DNA of 64,000 nt from Pelagibaculum spongiae (GTDB lineage: Bacteria > Pseudomonadota > Gammaproteobacteria > Enterobacterales > Pelagibaculaceae). The translations under genes were made by a program, and so were the position numbers. The notes under the pieces were generated by a model. The model saw only the letters and a program-made list of their open reading frames with translations, was not told the origin of the DNA and ran no database searches. Below, piece after piece: positions 27,559-38,740 of the stretch. The stretch's first letter is position 1, and the number at the start of each line of letters is the position of its first letter. The stretch spans positions 186,001 to 250,000 of the forward strand of contig NZ_QDDL01000002.1 in NCBI RefSeq assembly GCF_003097315.1, read 5' to 3'.

Positions 27559-28302
27559 TTATGACAGAACTCGACGCAGAAAATCTTTGGTACGAGGGTC
27601 TTGCGGGTTATCTAGTACTTGCTCTGGTGTGCCCTGCTCAACGATTCGACCACCATCCATAAACAGGATCCGGTCAGCGACCTTTCGAGCGAAGGGGATC
27701 TCGTGGGTGACTACAATCATAGTGCGACGCTGCTCAGCTAGTTGCTGCATCAGATCCAGCACCTCATGAACCTTTTCTGGGTCCAGTGCTGAGGTTGGTT
27801 CGTCGAATAGCATTAAATCAGCATCTAATGCCATGGCGCGACCAATACCAATTCGCTGTTGCTGGCCACCTGAAAGTGCCGAAGGCCAAGCGTTTTCTTT
27901 ATCTGAAAGCCCAACATCGGCCAGAATTTTCTTGGCGCGTTCGGTGGCCTTAGATTTATTAATACCTTTTACAACAATCAATGCTTCGGTAATGTTTTCC
28001 AATGCCGTCTTGTTTTTAAACAAGGCATAGTTTTGGAAAACAAATGCTGTTTTACGACGCAGTTTTAAAATTTCCTTTTGAGAAATCTTTTCAACATTGA
28101 CTTGCTGGTCGGCAATTCGGATTTTGCCTTTTTCTGGCATTTCCAGAAAATTCAAACAACGCAATAAAGTTGACTTGCCACTGCCCGAAGGCCCTAGCAC
28201 TACCACAATTTCGCCCTGCTCAATTGATAAATCAATTCGGTCCAGAATCAACAAATCATCAAACGACTTACTAAGATCTTTTACTTCAGCTAAAACGCTC
28301 AT
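27559..28302 (-). CDS. Polar amino-acid ABC transporter ATP-binding protein
   Basis: A 247-residue ABC ATPase with Walker A GPSGSGKST, signature LSGGQQQRIG, Walker B LMLFDEPTSALDP and the switch His in VVTHEIPF. The ATG at 28302 overlaps the permease stop (TAATG), so the longer in-frame extension is rejected. Together with the two upstream genes it forms a periplasmic-binding-protein importer of the His/Glu/cystine class. Confidence 0.93.
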   Translation of the reverse strand: MSVLAEVKDLSKSFDDLLILDRIDLSIEQGEIVVVLGPSGSGKSTLLRCLNFLEMPEKGKIRIADQQVNVEKISQKEILKLRRKTAFVFQNYALFKNKTALENITEALIVVKGINKSKATERAKKILADVGLSDKENAWPSALSGGQQQRIGIGRAMALDADLMLFDEPTSALDPEKVHEVLDLMQQLAEQRRTMIVVTHEIPFARKVADRILFMDGGRIVEQGTPEQVLDNPQDPRTKDFLRRVLS

Positions 28303-28970
28303 TAGTAAGCAGCTCCCAGTCGCTTTTCTGCGTATTTTTGCAGCCAAGTCATCATCACTACCAGCACCCAATACACCAGCGCCAATACTAAATAGCTTTC
28401 AAGAAAGCGAAAGCTCGAAGCAGCCTCAAGCTGTGTTCTAGCCATGATTTCAGCAACACCAAGGGTGAATGCTAACGAAGTGCTTTTTAACAGGTCGATA
28501 AAACTGTTCATTAAACCGGGTATCGCAATTCGCGATGCCTGGGGCAAAACAATCCGTTTCATCGCCGTTAAGCGATCCATACCAATGCTCAGCGCAGCTT
28601 CCATTTGGCTTTTATCAATACCTAAAATAGCGGCACGAATGGTTTCGGCCATGTAGGCAGCAAAGTGAAAACCGAGTCCAAGGGTTGCCGCCTGAAATGC
28701 GGTCATGGCAGTTAAACTGGGAAATATTTGTGGTAAACCGTAATAGAGCAAAAACAGTTGAACCAGCAGCGGTGTACCTCGAAAAAATGAGATATATAAA
28801 TCAGTTAATTGGCGAAACACTGGTAATTTGAAAACTTGGGTTAATGCAAGCACAAGCCCCAGTGACAGCGATAGCAATAACGCCAGACCTGACATGCCCA
28901 GCGTAATTGGCAAAGCACCGACCAGCTGAGACAGCAGGCCGGTGCTAAAATCGAGATCAAACCCATTCAT
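28302..28970 (-). CDS. Polar amino-acid ABC transporter permease
   Basis: A 222-residue permease of the HisM/GlnP family. The typical segment SFFRGTPLLVQLFLLYYGLP and the ATPase-coupling loop EAALSIGMDRLTAMKRIVLPQA are present. About five membrane helices are expected. It probably works as a homodimer, since only one permease gene is seen. Six bases separate it from the binding-protein gene. Confidence 0.93.
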   Translation of the reverse strand: MNGFDLDFSTGLLSQLVGALPITLGMSGLALLLSLSLGLVLALTQVFKLPVFRQLTDLYISFFRGTPLLVQLFLLYYGLPQIFPSLTAMTAFQAATLGLGFHFAAYMAETIRAAILGIDKSQMEAALSIGMDRLTAMKRIVLPQASRIAIPGLMNSFIDLLKSTSLAFTLGVAEIMARTQLEAASSFRFLESYLVLALVYWVLVVMMTWLQKYAEKRLGAAY

Positions 28971-28975
28971 TTAGA

Positions 28976-29776
28976 TTAATCTTTTTTGGTGATATCGCTG
29001 CCAAACCATTTGACTGCGATTTTGGCCAGAGTGCCATCTTGACGAATTTCAGCCAGTTTTTGATTCACTTCGCTGCGTAACGCATCAGATTGCTCATTTT
29101 TCAAAAATGGCCAAGCATTTTCTATCACTTCAAATGGTTTGCCAGCTGCTTTTAATGGCAGACCTGATTTTTTAACCAATTCCGCTGCTGATAAACGATC
29201 CATGATAAATGCATCAGCACGACCTAAAGCTACTTCCTGCTCGATACCGGTATCGTAGGTAGTGATTTGAATTTCACCGTTGACGTCGTGTTTACGCAAC
29301 AATTCTTCAAAGTTTGAACCTAAGTTCACTGCAACTTTTTTACCCTTCAGATCTTCCAGGGTGTTAATTGTATTAGTTTTGTTATTGACGGTAATCTGCG
29401 CACCGTCATAAACATATGGATTGGCAAAATTGTACTTTTCCAATCGTGCATCGGTAATCGTAATCTGATTAGAAATGGTATCGATACGGTTACTTTCCAA
29501 CATGCCAAACAGGCCTGAGAAAGGTGCCGTAACATACTCAACTTTACGATCGAGACGCTTGCCAATTTCATTCCACAGATCGACTTCAAAACCCTGCAGC
29601 TTGCCATTTTCTACATAAGTAAATGGATAGTAGCTACCCGACATACCGATACGAACTGAAGCTTGTTCAGCTGCTGGCTGTGCAGTTTCTGAAGCAGCTG
29701 GATCTTGGCTGGAGCAAGCCAACAGAGCGGCGGACATGACAACAGCCAAACTTGCTGTAACAAAACGACGTAACAT
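28976..29776 (-). CDS. Amino-acid (cystine-type) binding lipoprotein
   Basis: A 266-residue substrate-binding protein. The start at 29776 is chosen for the AGAGGC box and a lipoprotein signal (MLRRFVTASLAVVMSAALLACSS). The pattern GMSGSYYPFTYVENGKLQGFEVDLW, then NQITITDARLEKYNFANPYVYDGAQ, fits the cystine/polar amino-acid group. Cystine is the likeliest ligand by family resemblance, but this is inference. First gene of the importer operon. The stretch 29861-30097 upstream holds no gene. Confidence 0.88.
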   Translation of the reverse strand: MLRRFVTASLAVVMSAALLACSSQDPAASETAQPAAEQASVRIGMSGSYYPFTYVENGKLQGFEVDLWNEIGKRLDRKVEYVTAPFSGLFGMLESNRIDTISNQITITDARLEKYNFANPYVYDGAQITVNNKTNTINTLEDLKGKKVAVNLGSNFEELLRKHDVNGEIQITTYDTGIEQEVALGRADAFIMDRLSAAELVKKSGLPLKAAGKPFEVIENAWPFLKNEQSDALRSEVNQKLAEIRQDGTLAKIAVKWFGSDITKKD

Positions 29777-30097
29777 GGGAATTATGCCTCTAGGTGCAAC
29801 ATTGGCTGCACTGGTTCGATGAAGGAAATCTGTTTCTAAAATCAGATAATAAATAGCCAAGCTAGAGGTTTATTTGGGGGAAGCAATAAACAACATAATA
29901 AGCTTTTTGGCGAATCGCTAACATAGTCGCTGTTATATAGATTGAAAAGGAATATTTATTTATTTTTATATATCTAAAACGAATAAGAGATTTGCTTTCT
30001 TTAGCGATTACTTATAAGCAGCTGAATTCAAATACCACTATTCAAATGACAATCAAATCACTAGCCTGCAATTTCATTATCAAATTAATTTTTAGTC

Positions 30098-30131
30098 ACA
30101 AAAAACGCGCCCAGCCGAAGCAAAAGCGCGT
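30098..30131 (-). terminator. Terminator of argH
   Basis: On the minus strand ACGCGC pairs with GCGCGT around a 15-nt loop, followed by six T residues. Confidence 0.75.
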
Positions 30132-30189
30132 GGTTTATTAGTAAAACACTAACTGGTAAAGCCAGTCGTTTGATCAGCCAATTAAGGGA

Positions 30190-31578
30190 TCATTCTTGCA
30201 ACCGTTTCTGTCCACGAATCACCGCAGCACGAACTTGTGCTGGTGCGGTGCCACCAATATGGTTTCTGGCGGCAACTGAACCTTCAAGGGTCAGCACATC
30301 AAAAATATCTTCACTGATTTCGTCAGAGAACTGTTGTAGCTCTTGCAGACTCATTTCAGATAAATCTTTGTTTTGCTCGATACCATAAGCAACTGACTTA
30401 CCAACAATTTCATGGCTATCGCGGAAGGCAACGCCCTTACGCACCAAATAATCAGCTAGGTCAGTTGCGGTGGAATAACCGCGACGCGCCGCTTCGTACA
30501 TTGATTCTTTCTTTACCTGCAGTGCTGGCACCATATCGGCATAAGCTCGCAAAGAACCCCGCAAGGTATCAACTGTGTCGAACAGCGGCTCTTTGTCTTC
30601 CTGGTTGTCTTTGTTGTAAGCCAGACATTGCGCTTTCATCAGGGTCAACATGCTGATCAAATTACCGGTAACTCGACCGGTTTTTCCGCGCACCAATTCT
30701 GGAACATCCGGGTTTTTCTTCTGCGGCATAATTGAAGAGCCGGTACAGAAACGATCTGGCAGCTCAATGAAATTAAACTGCGCACTGGCCCACAACACCA
30801 GTTCTTCAGAAAAGCGTGACAAGTGCGTCATGATTAATGCGCCAGCGGCACAAAATTCAATCGCAAAATCTCGGTCTGAAACGGCATCTAACGAGTTTTC
30901 AGCCACCCCATCAAAACCCAGCAGTTCGGCAGTGTAATGACGATCAATTGGATAGGTTGTACCGGCCAAAGCCGCAGCGCCCAATGGCAGAATGTTGACT
31001 CGCTTACGGCAATCAGCCAAGCGCTCACGGTCTCTTTGCAACATTTCAAACCATGCCAGCATATGATGACCAAAAGTCACCGGCTGAGCCGTTTGTAAAT
31101 GAGTAAAGCCCGGCATGATAGTGTCAGCTTCTCGCTCAGCTAAACCCAACAAGCCTTGTTGCAAGCGCACCAGCTCTAAATTGATCAAATCAATTTCACT
31201 GCGCAGATACAGACGAATATCAGTGGCAACTTGGTCATTTCTCGAACGACCTGTGTGCAGCTTTTTACCTGCAGCACCAATCAAAGCCGTTAGACGGGCT
31301 TCGATATTCATATGTATGTCTTCTAGCTGAATCGACCACTCCAGCTCACCCTTTTCAATCTCGGAAGTAATTTCATCCAATCCAGAAAGGATCTGGCTCA
31401 ACTCATCGTCGGTTAGCACGGCAACTTTGTTGAGCATTCGGGCATGCGCTCGAGACCCTTGGATGTCTTCTCGCCACATACGCTGGTCGAACTGGATTGA
31501 TGCGGTAAAGGCTTCGACAAAAGCATCGGTGCTTTCACTGAACCGACCACCCCACAGCTTGTCTGCTTCTTTATTCAT
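30190..31578 (-). CDS. argH: Argininosuccinate lyase
   Basis: A 462-residue lyase of the fumarase superfamily. The signature [15 protein letters not shown] carries the catalytic Ser, and [12 protein letters not shown] and [15 protein letters not shown] are the other conserved regions. It makes arginine and fumarate from argininosuccinate in the cytosol. Divergent from algZ, as in Pseudomonas. TATAAT on the minus strand at 31761-31756 is a possible -10. The 430-bp divergent region holds no gene. Confidence 0.96.
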   Translation of the reverse strand: MNKEADKLWGGRFSESTDAFVEAFTASIQFDQRMWREDIQGSRAHARMLNKVAVLTDDELSQILSGLDEITSEIEKGELEWSIQLEDIHMNIEARLTALIGAAGKKLHTGRSRNDQVATDIRLYLRSEIDLINLELVRLQQGLLGLAEREADTIMPGFTHLQTAQPVTFGHHMLAWFEMLQRDRERLADCRKRVNILPLGAAALAGTTYPIDRHYTAELLGFDGVAENSLDAVSDRDFAIEFCAAGALIMTHLSRFSEELVLWASAQFNFIELPDRFCTGSSIMPQKKNPDVPELVRGKTGRVTGNLISMLTLMKAQCLAYNKDNQEDKEPLFDTVDTLRGSLRAYADMVPALQVKKESMYEAARRGYSTATDLADYLVRKGVAFRDSHEIVGKSVAYGIEQNKDLSEMSLQELQQFSDEISEDIFDVLTLEGSVAARNHIGGTAPAQVRAAVIRGQKRLQE

Positions 31579-32009
31579 TATGCTGACCCTGATTCGGTAA
31601 AAAGAGCTTTCTGAAAACTGCTCGCCACAGTTTCAACTTGCAACCAAACTAACTCAAGATATAGGAAACTCACATCTTGGATTGATTTGGGTACCCATCT
31701 GTTATCACTAAAGATAATTCAGTGCCACAGATGCTTTGACCAGAAAGTTGTGGCGATTATAACAGCCTGACAGGCTTTAGCAGCCAGTTCCGCTGAACTG
31801 TTAAAAGTTGACCGCCTGTATCGAACATTGATTCAACTCATTTTTTATACAAAACAGCATGCCGTACAGATGTTTTTTTTATCCTTTTGGGAGTAGTCTT
31901 CGTGGTCGCCGAAATTCAGGCAACGCAAATTAGCGAGAAAATCATGGCATTCTGTTACTTTTCAGTTTGTTGAGCTCTATGCTGATGAAGCATTCCAGGG
32001 AAAAGCGAT

Positions 32010-33065
32010 ATGGATAACAAACATCAGGCCGATGATTTCTTCCTGCCAGACTTTTGCAGTGTTTACCCGCTGTTGATTTTGGTTCTGCTGGTAGAGCTGG
32101 TTGCGGTGATGTTAGCGATGGTTTATCCGTTAGGTGGGCCTGAATTTTGGAATGCGCTGGCAATGAACTCATTATTTGCACAATGGGTGACCATAACCAG
32201 TGCAGCACTACTATGTTGGATGAGAAGCTGGCTACAGAAAATTTCGATCGCTTCGGCGGCAGGAATCAGTTATGGCATCGTTTTATTTCTGACATTAATT
32301 TTCTCAATATTAGGCATTTGGTTGATCAGTGTCGCAGAAGGCAGCATTTACCACCTAGATTGGGAACGCTTACTAAGGAATCTGTGCATTAGCGCAATTA
32401 TTACCTTGGTAGGTATGCGCTACTTTTTTATGCAACAACAATGGAAACAGCAACTGGTTTCCGAAGCGGAGTCAAAGTTAAGAGCTTTGCAGGCAAGAAT
32501 CCATCCGCATTTTTTGTTTAATAGTATGAATACCATTGCCAGTTTGACACGGAGTCAACCAGAACTGGCTGAGGAAGTGGTCGAAGATTTATCTGAACTG
32601 TTTAGAGCAAGCTTTTCAGATCAAACTCTGGCCCCATTCATGGATGAAGTGACGCTTTGTCGTCGATATATGCATATTGAAGGGTTGAGATTTGGTGATC
32701 GTTTAACTGTCGATTGGCAGCTAGATCCATTACCAGAAAAAACTCTTTTGCCGCCGCTGATTATTCAGCCGCTGTTGGAAAATGCGATTAATCATGGCAT
32801 TTCCAGGCTGGAGCAAGGAGGGGTGATTCAGGTAGCGGCAAGACTGGTTGATGAAACGGTTGAGATTGAGGTAACCAATCCTTACAACCCAGATCCATCC
32901 AGTCGCAGGCCCGGCAACGGCATGGCACTGCAAAATATCCGTACTCGAATTGAAGTGATGTACGGAGAGCAAGGCCAGCTAAACGTCCGGGAAAAAACCG
33001 GAGCATTCTGTGTGATTTTACGCTTCCCGGTAGTACCACCGGGTAAGCAGCTGAAGGAAAAGTAA
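32010..33065 (+). CDS. algZ: LytS-type sensor histidine kinase AlgZ
   Basis: A 351-residue sensor with four or more N-terminal membrane segments (residues about 18-145) and a His_kinase domain with ARIHPHFLFNSMNTIASL (phospho-His motif of the LytS class), LIIQPLLENAINHG (N box) and RPGNGMALQNIRTRIE (G box). It overlaps the response-regulator gene by one base (TAATG). The place next to argH, algR and hemC matches Pseudomonas algZ (fimS). Confidence 0.92.
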   Translation: MDNKHQADDFFLPDFCSVYPLLILVLLVELVAVMLAMVYPLGGPEFWNALAMNSLFAQWVTITSAALLCWMRSWLQKISIASAAGISYGIVLFLTLIFSILGIWLISVAEGSIYHLDWERLLRNLCISAIITLVGMRYFFMQQQWKQQLVSEAESKLRALQARIHPHFLFNSMNTIASLTRSQPELAEEVVEDLSELFRASFSDQTLAPFMDEVTLCRRYMHIEGLRFGDRLTVDWQLDPLPEKTLLPPLIIQPLLENAINHGISRLEQGGVIQVAARLVDETVEIEVTNPYNPDPSSRRPGNGMALQNIRTRIEVMYGEQGQLNVREKTGAFCVILRFPVVPPGKQLKEK

Positions 33066-33793
33066 TGAAAATTCTGATCGTCGATGATGAACCGCTGGCA
33101 CGCGACCGTTTGATCCGCTTGCTGGAAGAAAACGATGGCGTGGAGGTTGTCGGTCAGGCAGGTGGTGGGCGTGAAGCACTAGAAAAAGTGCAGCTGCTGC
33201 AGCCTGAAATCGTCATGCTGGATATTAGTATGCCGGGCATGGATGGACTGGAAGTTGCCAGACACCTGCAAAACCTCGAGCAAGCGCCAGCGATCGTATT
33301 TGTCACAGCATATGACGAATACGCGCTACAAGCGTTCGAAGTTGAAGCACTAGATTATCTAGTCAAACCTGTGCGTAAAGAGCGCTTAACTGCTGCTTTA
33401 GAACGCGCTAGCAAGCCAAGTCTGGCTCAGTTGAAAGCTGCTAATGGTCAAGCTGGACACAGACGTAGCCATATCAGTGCCCGTCACCGCGGTGGCATTC
33501 AACTGATCCCTCTGGATGATATTTTCTATTTCCAGGCCGACCATAAATACGTCACCTTACGCCACAAAGGCGGTGAAGTATTAATTGAAGAGCCGTTGAA
33601 AGATTTAGAAAATGAATTCACTGATCTGTTTATGCGGATTCACCGTAACGCCCTAGTTTCCAAGCAGCACATTGTGCGCATGGAAAAAGGTCAAGACGGT
33701 CGTCACCGTATTTGCTTCCGCGATATGGATGACCAGTTAGAAGTCTCTCGCCGCCATGTTTCTGGCGTGCGCAAGATGATGCAATTGCTGTAA
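33065..33793 (+). CDS. algR: LytTR response regulator AlgR
   Basis: A 242-residue regulator: a receiver domain (residues 1-120) with the acidic pocket VDDEP, the phospho-acceptor Asp in IVMLDISMPGMDG, the Thr in VFVTAYDEYA and the Lys in DYLVKPVRKE. A LytTR DNA-binding domain follows (residues about 140-240: LIPLDDIFYFQADHKYVTLR, FMRIHRNALVS). In Pseudomonas AlgR controls alginate, twitching and virulence genes. Targets here are unknown. Confidence 0.94.
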   Translation: MKILIVDDEPLARDRLIRLLEENDGVEVVGQAGGGREALEKVQLLQPEIVMLDISMPGMDGLEVARHLQNLEQAPAIVFVTAYDEYALQAFEVEALDYLVKPVRKERLTAALERASKPSLAQLKAANGQAGHRRSHISARHRGGIQLIPLDDIFYFQADHKYVTLRHKGGEVLIEEPLKDLENEFTDLFMRIHRNALVSKQHIVRMEKGQDGRHRICFRDMDDQLEVSRRHVSGVRKMMQLL

Positions 33794-33822
33794 TTCAGCA
33801 AAAGCAAAAAAAGATTTTTCAA

Positions 33823-33851
33823 GCCGTCAGGGTAACCTGACGGTTTTTTTT
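33823..33851 (+). terminator. Terminator of algZ-algR
   Basis: Perfect 8-bp stem CCGTCAGG / CCTGACGG with a GTAA loop, followed by eight T residues. Confidence 0.92.
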
Positions 33852-34051
33852 GCCTGAAGAAAACACCAGCGCCCCCCAAACCAAGCAAAAATCAAGAAAA
33901 GGTCAATATGCCTCTTTAGGTAGATAGCGCTATCGATGCACTACTGAGAAAATCGCGTACTATAACCAAGCTACTTTGAAATGCGTGCAGTCCAGCAGCT
34001 TAAGGTAGTTTAGGTATATTGGTTCTCACTCGATTTGATCAGGTTTTATTC

Positions 34052-34996
34052 ATGACACAACAGACATTGCGTATCGCTACCCGTACCAGCCCACTCGCTA
34101 TGTGGCAGGCAGAGCATATTCAAGCCCGCCTAGAAGCGATGCATCCGGGTTTAAAAGTAGAGCTGGTCGGCATGAAGACCAAGGGCGACAAGATTCTTGA
34201 CGTACCTCTGGCTAAAGTGGGCGGCAAAGGTCTGTTCGTTAAAGAGCTGGAAATTGGAATGCTGGAAGGCAAAGCCGATTTAGCCGTTCATTCGATGAAA
34301 GATGTTCCAATGGAATTCCCTGAAGGTTTAGGACTTCCAGTTATCTGCGAGCGTGAAGATCCGCACGATGCATTTGTATCAAACCACTTCGATAACTTTG
34401 AGCAATTACCTAAAGGGTCAGTTGTCGGCACTTCTTCAATGCGCCGTCAGTGCCAAATCACCGCAGTTCGCCCAGATCTAGAAATTAAGTTTCTCCGTGG
34501 CAACGTCAATACTCGCCTAGCCAAGCTAGATGCCGGTGAATATGACGCGATCATTCTGGCTGCAGCAGGTTTAAAGCGCTTGGGCTTTAACGATCGCATT
34601 CGCAGCGAAATGTCTCCAGAAGAAAGTTTGCCTGCCGGAGGCCAAGGCGCAATTGGTATTGAATGTCGTAATGACGATCAAACCACTATCGATCTAATTT
34701 CAGCATTGAATCATCACGATACTGCTGATCGAGTCATCGCAGAACGCGCCATGAACAAGCATTTGAATGGCGGCTGTCAGGTTCCCATTGGCTGCTATGC
34801 CCTGTTACAAGACGGCGACCAGCTTTGGTTACGTGGCTTGGTTGGTCATCCAGACACTGGTGAAATTCTTCGTGCAGAAGCAACGATGCCGCGCACTGAA
34901 GCAGAAGCACTCGGAATTAAAGTGGCTGAAATGTTACTGGCACAAGGCGCTGGACGCATTCTCGATGCCGTCTATGGCAATCAACCTCGTTCATGA
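34052..34996 (+). CDS. hemC: Porphobilinogen deaminase
   Basis: A 314-residue enzyme that links four porphobilinogen units into hydroxymethylbilane. Motifs are [15 protein letters not shown] at the N-terminus, [25 protein letters not shown] and NGGCQVPIG, whose Cys carries the dipyrromethane cofactor. The ATG at 34052 is the family start; 11 extra codons upstream are rejected. Its stop overlaps the hemD start (ATGA). Confidence 0.96.
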   Translation: MTQQTLRIATRTSPLAMWQAEHIQARLEAMHPGLKVELVGMKTKGDKILDVPLAKVGGKGLFVKELEIGMLEGKADLAVHSMKDVPMEFPEGLGLPVICEREDPHDAFVSNHFDNFEQLPKGSVVGTSSMRRQCQITAVRPDLEIKFLRGNVNTRLAKLDAGEYDAIILAAAGLKRLGFNDRIRSEMSPEESLPAGGQGAIGIECRNDDQTTIDLISALNHHDTADRVIAERAMNKHLNGGCQVPIGCYALLQDGDQLWLRGLVGHPDTGEILRAEATMPRTEAEALGIKVAEMLLAQGAGRILDAVYGNQPRS

Positions 34997-37437
34997 GTCA
35001 ATTGGCCGGGTTGAACATATTACTGACCCGTCCTGCGGGTCAGAACGAACTCTGGCAACAGGCACTAGAAGTTTCCGGTGCCCGTTGCTTTCAATTGCCA
35101 CTGATTGAAATCACGTCAACACTTTCCAATGCCAGCTCTAATTCCAGTAAAACTCACAAATCATCGTCCAGTGATTGGCTGATTTTCGTCAGCCCAAATG
35201 CAGTGCGCCACGGTTTGCCTTCGCTCGAACCACTCGCTAGCAAGACTCAAATTGCAGCCGTTGGCAAAGCAACTGCTCGCATGTTATCTGCTGCCGGCAT
35301 TGCCAATGTGGTGCAGCCGAAATCTGAGCAAAATAGCGAAGGCTTGTTAGCGCTGGATTGTTTTGCTCAGATCGAAAAACAAAACATTTTGATTGTTCGA
35401 GGCGATGGCGGACGCGACTTGCTAGCTAACGCGCTAACTGAACGTGGCGCCAAAGTTGATTACTTCGAGTGCTATCAGCGGAGTTGTCCACAATATGAAA
35501 AATCAGATTTTCAGTCGCTGCAGATAAATTCCGACAGCGACAATCCATCTGACGAGTCATCTGACAAATCCAACGATAACAGCCTAGTTTTGCTCACCAG
35601 CAATCAATCGATTGATCACTGGTTTCAGCTAAAACAGCAACTGCCGCTGTATTGGCAGCAATCGCCGTGCATGGTGATTGGCCAGCGACAGCTGCAGCAC
35701 TTTGAACAAATGCAGCAAGACGTTCAGCAACAAGTGCAGCAAAAAATACCAAAAGAAGCACAGGAAAAAACGCAACAAACCCAAGCGAGCGACTGTCACA
35801 AAACAGCAACAGGGGCAAGTGCCCTAGTCGCAGCGCAAGCGGATATTTCGGCCATACAGACCAGCATCAATCACTGGTACAATGCGCCACACAATAAGAT
35901 GCCACAAGAATTGCCCAAACTGGCTGAATCTGAATCAACCGGAACTGACCGGAGAGAACCGGATATGAGTGAACAAAGCAAAAACCACGACTCAACCGCC
36001 ACAGATAAATCGCCACTTGATGCCGCTAGCTCGGCAAACAAGGCAACAAAAAAATCAGATAATATGACTCAAAAACCAGCAAAACCTTCATCCGATAGCT
36101 CACCTAAAACCAACCTGACTTCTAATAAAACAACGTCTAGCAAAACCGCTTCTAACAAAAAGAGTGGCGCTGGTGGCATTGTTTTATCTTTAGCTGCTTT
36201 GGCCGTTTCCGGCGCACTGGCTTTTGCTGGCTGGCAGCTTTGGCAACAGCAGCAGCAAATTTCACAAATTGCCGCCGAAGAAGCGTTGATGATTGATAGC
36301 AAAATCAATCAACTGTCGGCGGATGTTTCTCGCCAAACAGCACAGCTGACAGCGGCCAACAGCCAACTGATTAATGCAAACAGTCAATTGGCTGATGCAC
36401 AAAATACATTACGCCAGCAACAGCTAAAAGATCGTGCCACTTTACAAAAAGTGCTCGACGTTGCCGGTCGCCGCCCTAATAGCTGGGCGCTTTCTGAAGC
36501 AGAATATTTAGTTCGACTGGCTAATCGCCACCTAGCGCTCGACCAAGATTTGCGCACCGCACTGGCATTATTACAAGCAGCCGATCAAAGCTTGGCCAAG
36601 CTAGACGACCCACGTTTAATTCGCCTGCGTAGTTTACTAAACCAAGACATTAACCAGTTGAAAAGTATTCGCCCGGTTGATATCGAAGGGGTGGTATTTA
36701 AGCTTCAAGGCTTAATTGCTCAGGTGAATCAATTGCCATTGGTTAGCCCAAAGCCATTTGCTAAAACGGAATCTAACCAACCGCAATTTTTGCCAGTTTG
36801 GGGCAGCCAATGGTTGGCTAATTTAGAAAACAACGCTTCAGCAGCATGGCAAAAAGTGTCTGACAATTTCATCATTCGCGAATATCAGGGCGATACTCCC
36901 GCCTTGCTAATGCCTGAACAGCGGGTTTATTTAAACCATAATTTGCAGCTGCAATTGCGCCAAGCTTCGTTAGCCGTTTTAAAAGGTCAGCAAAAGGTTT
37001 ACAGCCAATCATTGGCAGAAACCGAACAATGGATCGGCCAATATTTGGATGCTAACTCGCTACAAGCGCGGGCATTCCTTGAAACACTGGCTGAGTTAAA
37101 ACAGGTCAAACTGGAATCCGATCTGCCACAAGCAACCCGCGCAGTCGATGAGCTATACAAAGCAGTTAATGGCTTACTAGACCAAACACCGGTTAATTTA
37201 GGGTTAAATACAGCACGGCCAACACCAGAAACGCCAAAAGCAACTGCGCCCAAACTAACGCCAGCTTCAAAAGCTTTACCAGAAATTGATCCACCGAAAA
37301 TGATAGAAAACCGTGCTCCAGTGGTTGTTCCTCAACCTCCTGGACCGACCTCTCCTGATGTGAAATCGTCGCTACAACAAAAAGCACAGAAAGTGCAAAA
37401 AGTGACCCGCCCATCAACCAATGACCAAGCGGTGTAG
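34993..37437 (+). CDS. hemDX: Fused uroporphyrinogen-III synthase / HemX protein
   Basis: An 814-residue fusion. Residues 1-290 are HemD, with [47 protein letters not shown] and [16 protein letters not shown]. Residues 290-390 form a low-complexity linker rich in Ser, Lys, Thr and Asp. Then a membrane helix ([20 protein letters not shown]) leads into the periplasmic coiled-coil HemX part with [20 protein letters not shown] and [12 protein letters not shown]. In E. coli the two are separate genes. The HemD part also has a Ser/Asp/Asn-rich insert (about residues 177-198) and a Gln-rich one (about 240-270). Confidence 0.9.
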   Translation: MSQLAGLNILLTRPAGQNELWQQALEVSGARCFQLPLIEITSTLSNASSNSSKTHKSSSSDWLIFVSPNAVRHGLPSLEPLASKTQIAAVGKATARMLSAAGIANVVQPKSEQNSEGLLALDCFAQIEKQNILIVRGDGGRDLLANALTERGAKVDYFECYQRSCPQYEKSDFQSLQINSDSDNPSDESSDKSNDNSLVLLTSNQSIDHWFQLKQQLPLYWQQSPCMVIGQRQLQHFEQMQQDVQQQVQQKIPKEAQEKTQQTQASDCHKTATGASALVAAQADISAIQTSINHWYNAPHNKMPQELPKLAESESTGTDRREPDMSEQSKNHDSTATDKSPLDAASSANKATKKSDNMTQKPAKPSSDSSPKTNLTSNKTTSSKTASNKKSGAGGIVLSLAALAVSGALAFAGWQLWQQQQQISQIAAEEALMIDSKINQLSADVSRQTAQLTAANSQLINANSQLADAQNTLRQQQLKDRATLQKVLDVAGRRPNSWALSEAEYLVRLANRHLALDQDLRTALALLQAADQSLAKLDDPRLIRLRSLLNQDINQLKSIRPVDIEGVVFKLQGLIAQVNQLPLVSPKPFAKTESNQPQFLPVWGSQWLANLENNASAAWQKVSDNFIIREYQGDTPALLMPEQRVYLNHNLQLQLRQASLAVLKGQQKVYSQSLAETEQWIGQYLDANSLQARAFLETLAELKQVKLESDLPQATRAVDELYKAVNGLLDQTPVNLGLNTARPTPETPKATAPKLTPASKALPEIDPPKMIENRAPVVVPQPPGPTSPDVKSSLQQKAQKVQKVTRPSTNDQAV

Positions 37438-37448
37438 GAGAATCGGTG

Positions 37449-38675
37449 ATGATCAAATTACTGTTTTATATTTTACTGCTGGCCGTTGCGATTACCGCCG
37501 GTGTATTAAGCGCTGACGCACCCGGTTATTTAATGCTGGTCATGGCTGGAAAAAGCATTCAAATGCCAATCTGGTTAGCAGTTTGTGGTTCATTAAGCAT
37601 TTTCTTCCTGCTTTATTTTACCGTCAGAATTTCCAGTCGATTAATCGGTGCATTATCTGGCGACGGTTTATTTGGCAAGGTTAAATCTCGCTCAGCTCGC
37701 AAGAAAACAGCTAGAGGCCTAGTGCTATTAACCGAAGGAAATTGGGCTAAATCTGAAAAAATGCTCACTGCCGCCGCGGAAAAAACTAGTAAACCCTTGC
37801 TAAATTATTTAGCCGCCGCCAAAGCAGCACAAGAACAAAATGCCAGTGACCGCCGCGATGAATACCTGAAAAAAGCTTTTGAAAGTGAATCAGGTGCCAA
37901 AGTTGCCGTTATGGTGACCAAGGCGCAAATGCAGTATGACGCAGGCCAACTAGAGCAAAGCCTGGCAACCTTACAGGAATTGCGTACAAGCCATCCCAAA
38001 CATGGCCATGTATTAAAACTGTTAATGAAAGTCGCTGATTCATTGCAAGACTGGGAGCTGCTAATGAGCTTGCTACCAGATTTACGCAAGCAAAAAGTGG
38101 TTTCAGCTGACGACCTGTTAATCGTTGAACAACATGCATTAACCGGTTTATTAGAACAGGCTGGCGAACAGAAAAATGCTGAACAAGCATTAAAAATCTG
38201 GAAGAAATTACCTTCCGCTCGCCGTCAGGAAAACAAGCTAGTTCGCTTATATGCCGAAACGCTATTACAGCTAGGTAAGCTGCAAGATGCCGAACAGTTA
38301 ATTCGTCAAAGTCTCAACCATAGCTGGAGCGACCGACTGGTTGCACTCTATTCCCGCACTGAAGCGAAAAAGCCTAAAGAGCAAGTGAAACACGCCGAAG
38401 CCTGGTTGAAAAAGCGCCCAGATAGTCACGCATTATTACTGACGCTGGCACGGATCTGCCAAAAAGAAAAACTGTGGGGCAAGGCGCGTAACTATTACGA
38501 AAGCTGCATTAGCTTATCGCCTGATTCCGCAATTTATGCTGACCTTTCACGGTTACTCGAAGCCCTCGGCGAACAGAAAGCCGCTGACGAATGCGCCCAT
38601 AAAGGCCTGAAGTTAATGGCCGGCAGCGATAGCAATTTACCGTTACCTGAACAGCAGGTTGCGGTAGCGAGTTAG
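37449..38675 (+). CDS. hemY: HemY protein
   Basis: A 408-residue membrane protein: two N-terminal helices (LLFYILLLAVAITAGVLSADAPGY, then IWLAVCGSLSIFFLLYFTV) and a cytosolic TPR-like region (ARGLVLLTEGNWAKSEKML, AKAAQEQNASDRRDEYLKKAF). It is the HemY of the proteobacterial hemCDXY operon, not protoporphyrinogen oxidase. TAGGAG serves either ATG 37449 or an in-frame GTG at 37446. It is thought to assist late haem synthesis; the exact role is unknown. Confidence 0.9.
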   Translation: MIKLLFYILLLAVAITAGVLSADAPGYLMLVMAGKSIQMPIWLAVCGSLSIFFLLYFTVRISSRLIGALSGDGLFGKVKSRSARKKTARGLVLLTEGNWAKSEKMLTAAAEKTSKPLLNYLAAAKAAQEQNASDRRDEYLKKAFESESGAKVAVMVTKAQMQYDAGQLEQSLATLQELRTSHPKHGHVLKLLMKVADSLQDWELLMSLLPDLRKQKVVSADDLLIVEQHALTGLLEQAGEQKNAEQALKIWKKLPSARRQENKLVRLYAETLLQLGKLQDAEQLIRQSLNHSWSDRLVALYSRTEAKKPKEQVKHAEAWLKKRPDSHALLLTLARICQKEKLWGKARNYYESCISLSPDSAIYADLSRLLEALGEQKAADECAHKGLKLMAGSDSNLPLPEQQVAVAS

Positions 38676-38699
38676 GTTTTTAAGCTATTTTTAAATAGA

Positions 38700-38731
38700 A
38701 AAAAGGGAAGGCTTGATGCCTTCCCTTTTTT
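38700..38731 (+). terminator. Terminator of the hem operon
   Basis: AAAAAGGGAAGGC pairs with GCCTTCCCTTTTT around a 5-nt loop, ending in a T-run. Confidence 0.92.
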
Positions 38732-38740
38732 ATTAATTGA

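Noticed and set aside
27334-27564. 76-codon frame upstream of the amino-acid ABC terminator
   Set aside because: It overlaps the terminator and has no ribosome-binding site or recognisable motif.
31580-32009. ArgR box upstream of argH
   Set aside because: Only a loose half-site (GATAATTCAG near 31714) is visible; no pair of boxes fits the consensus well enough.
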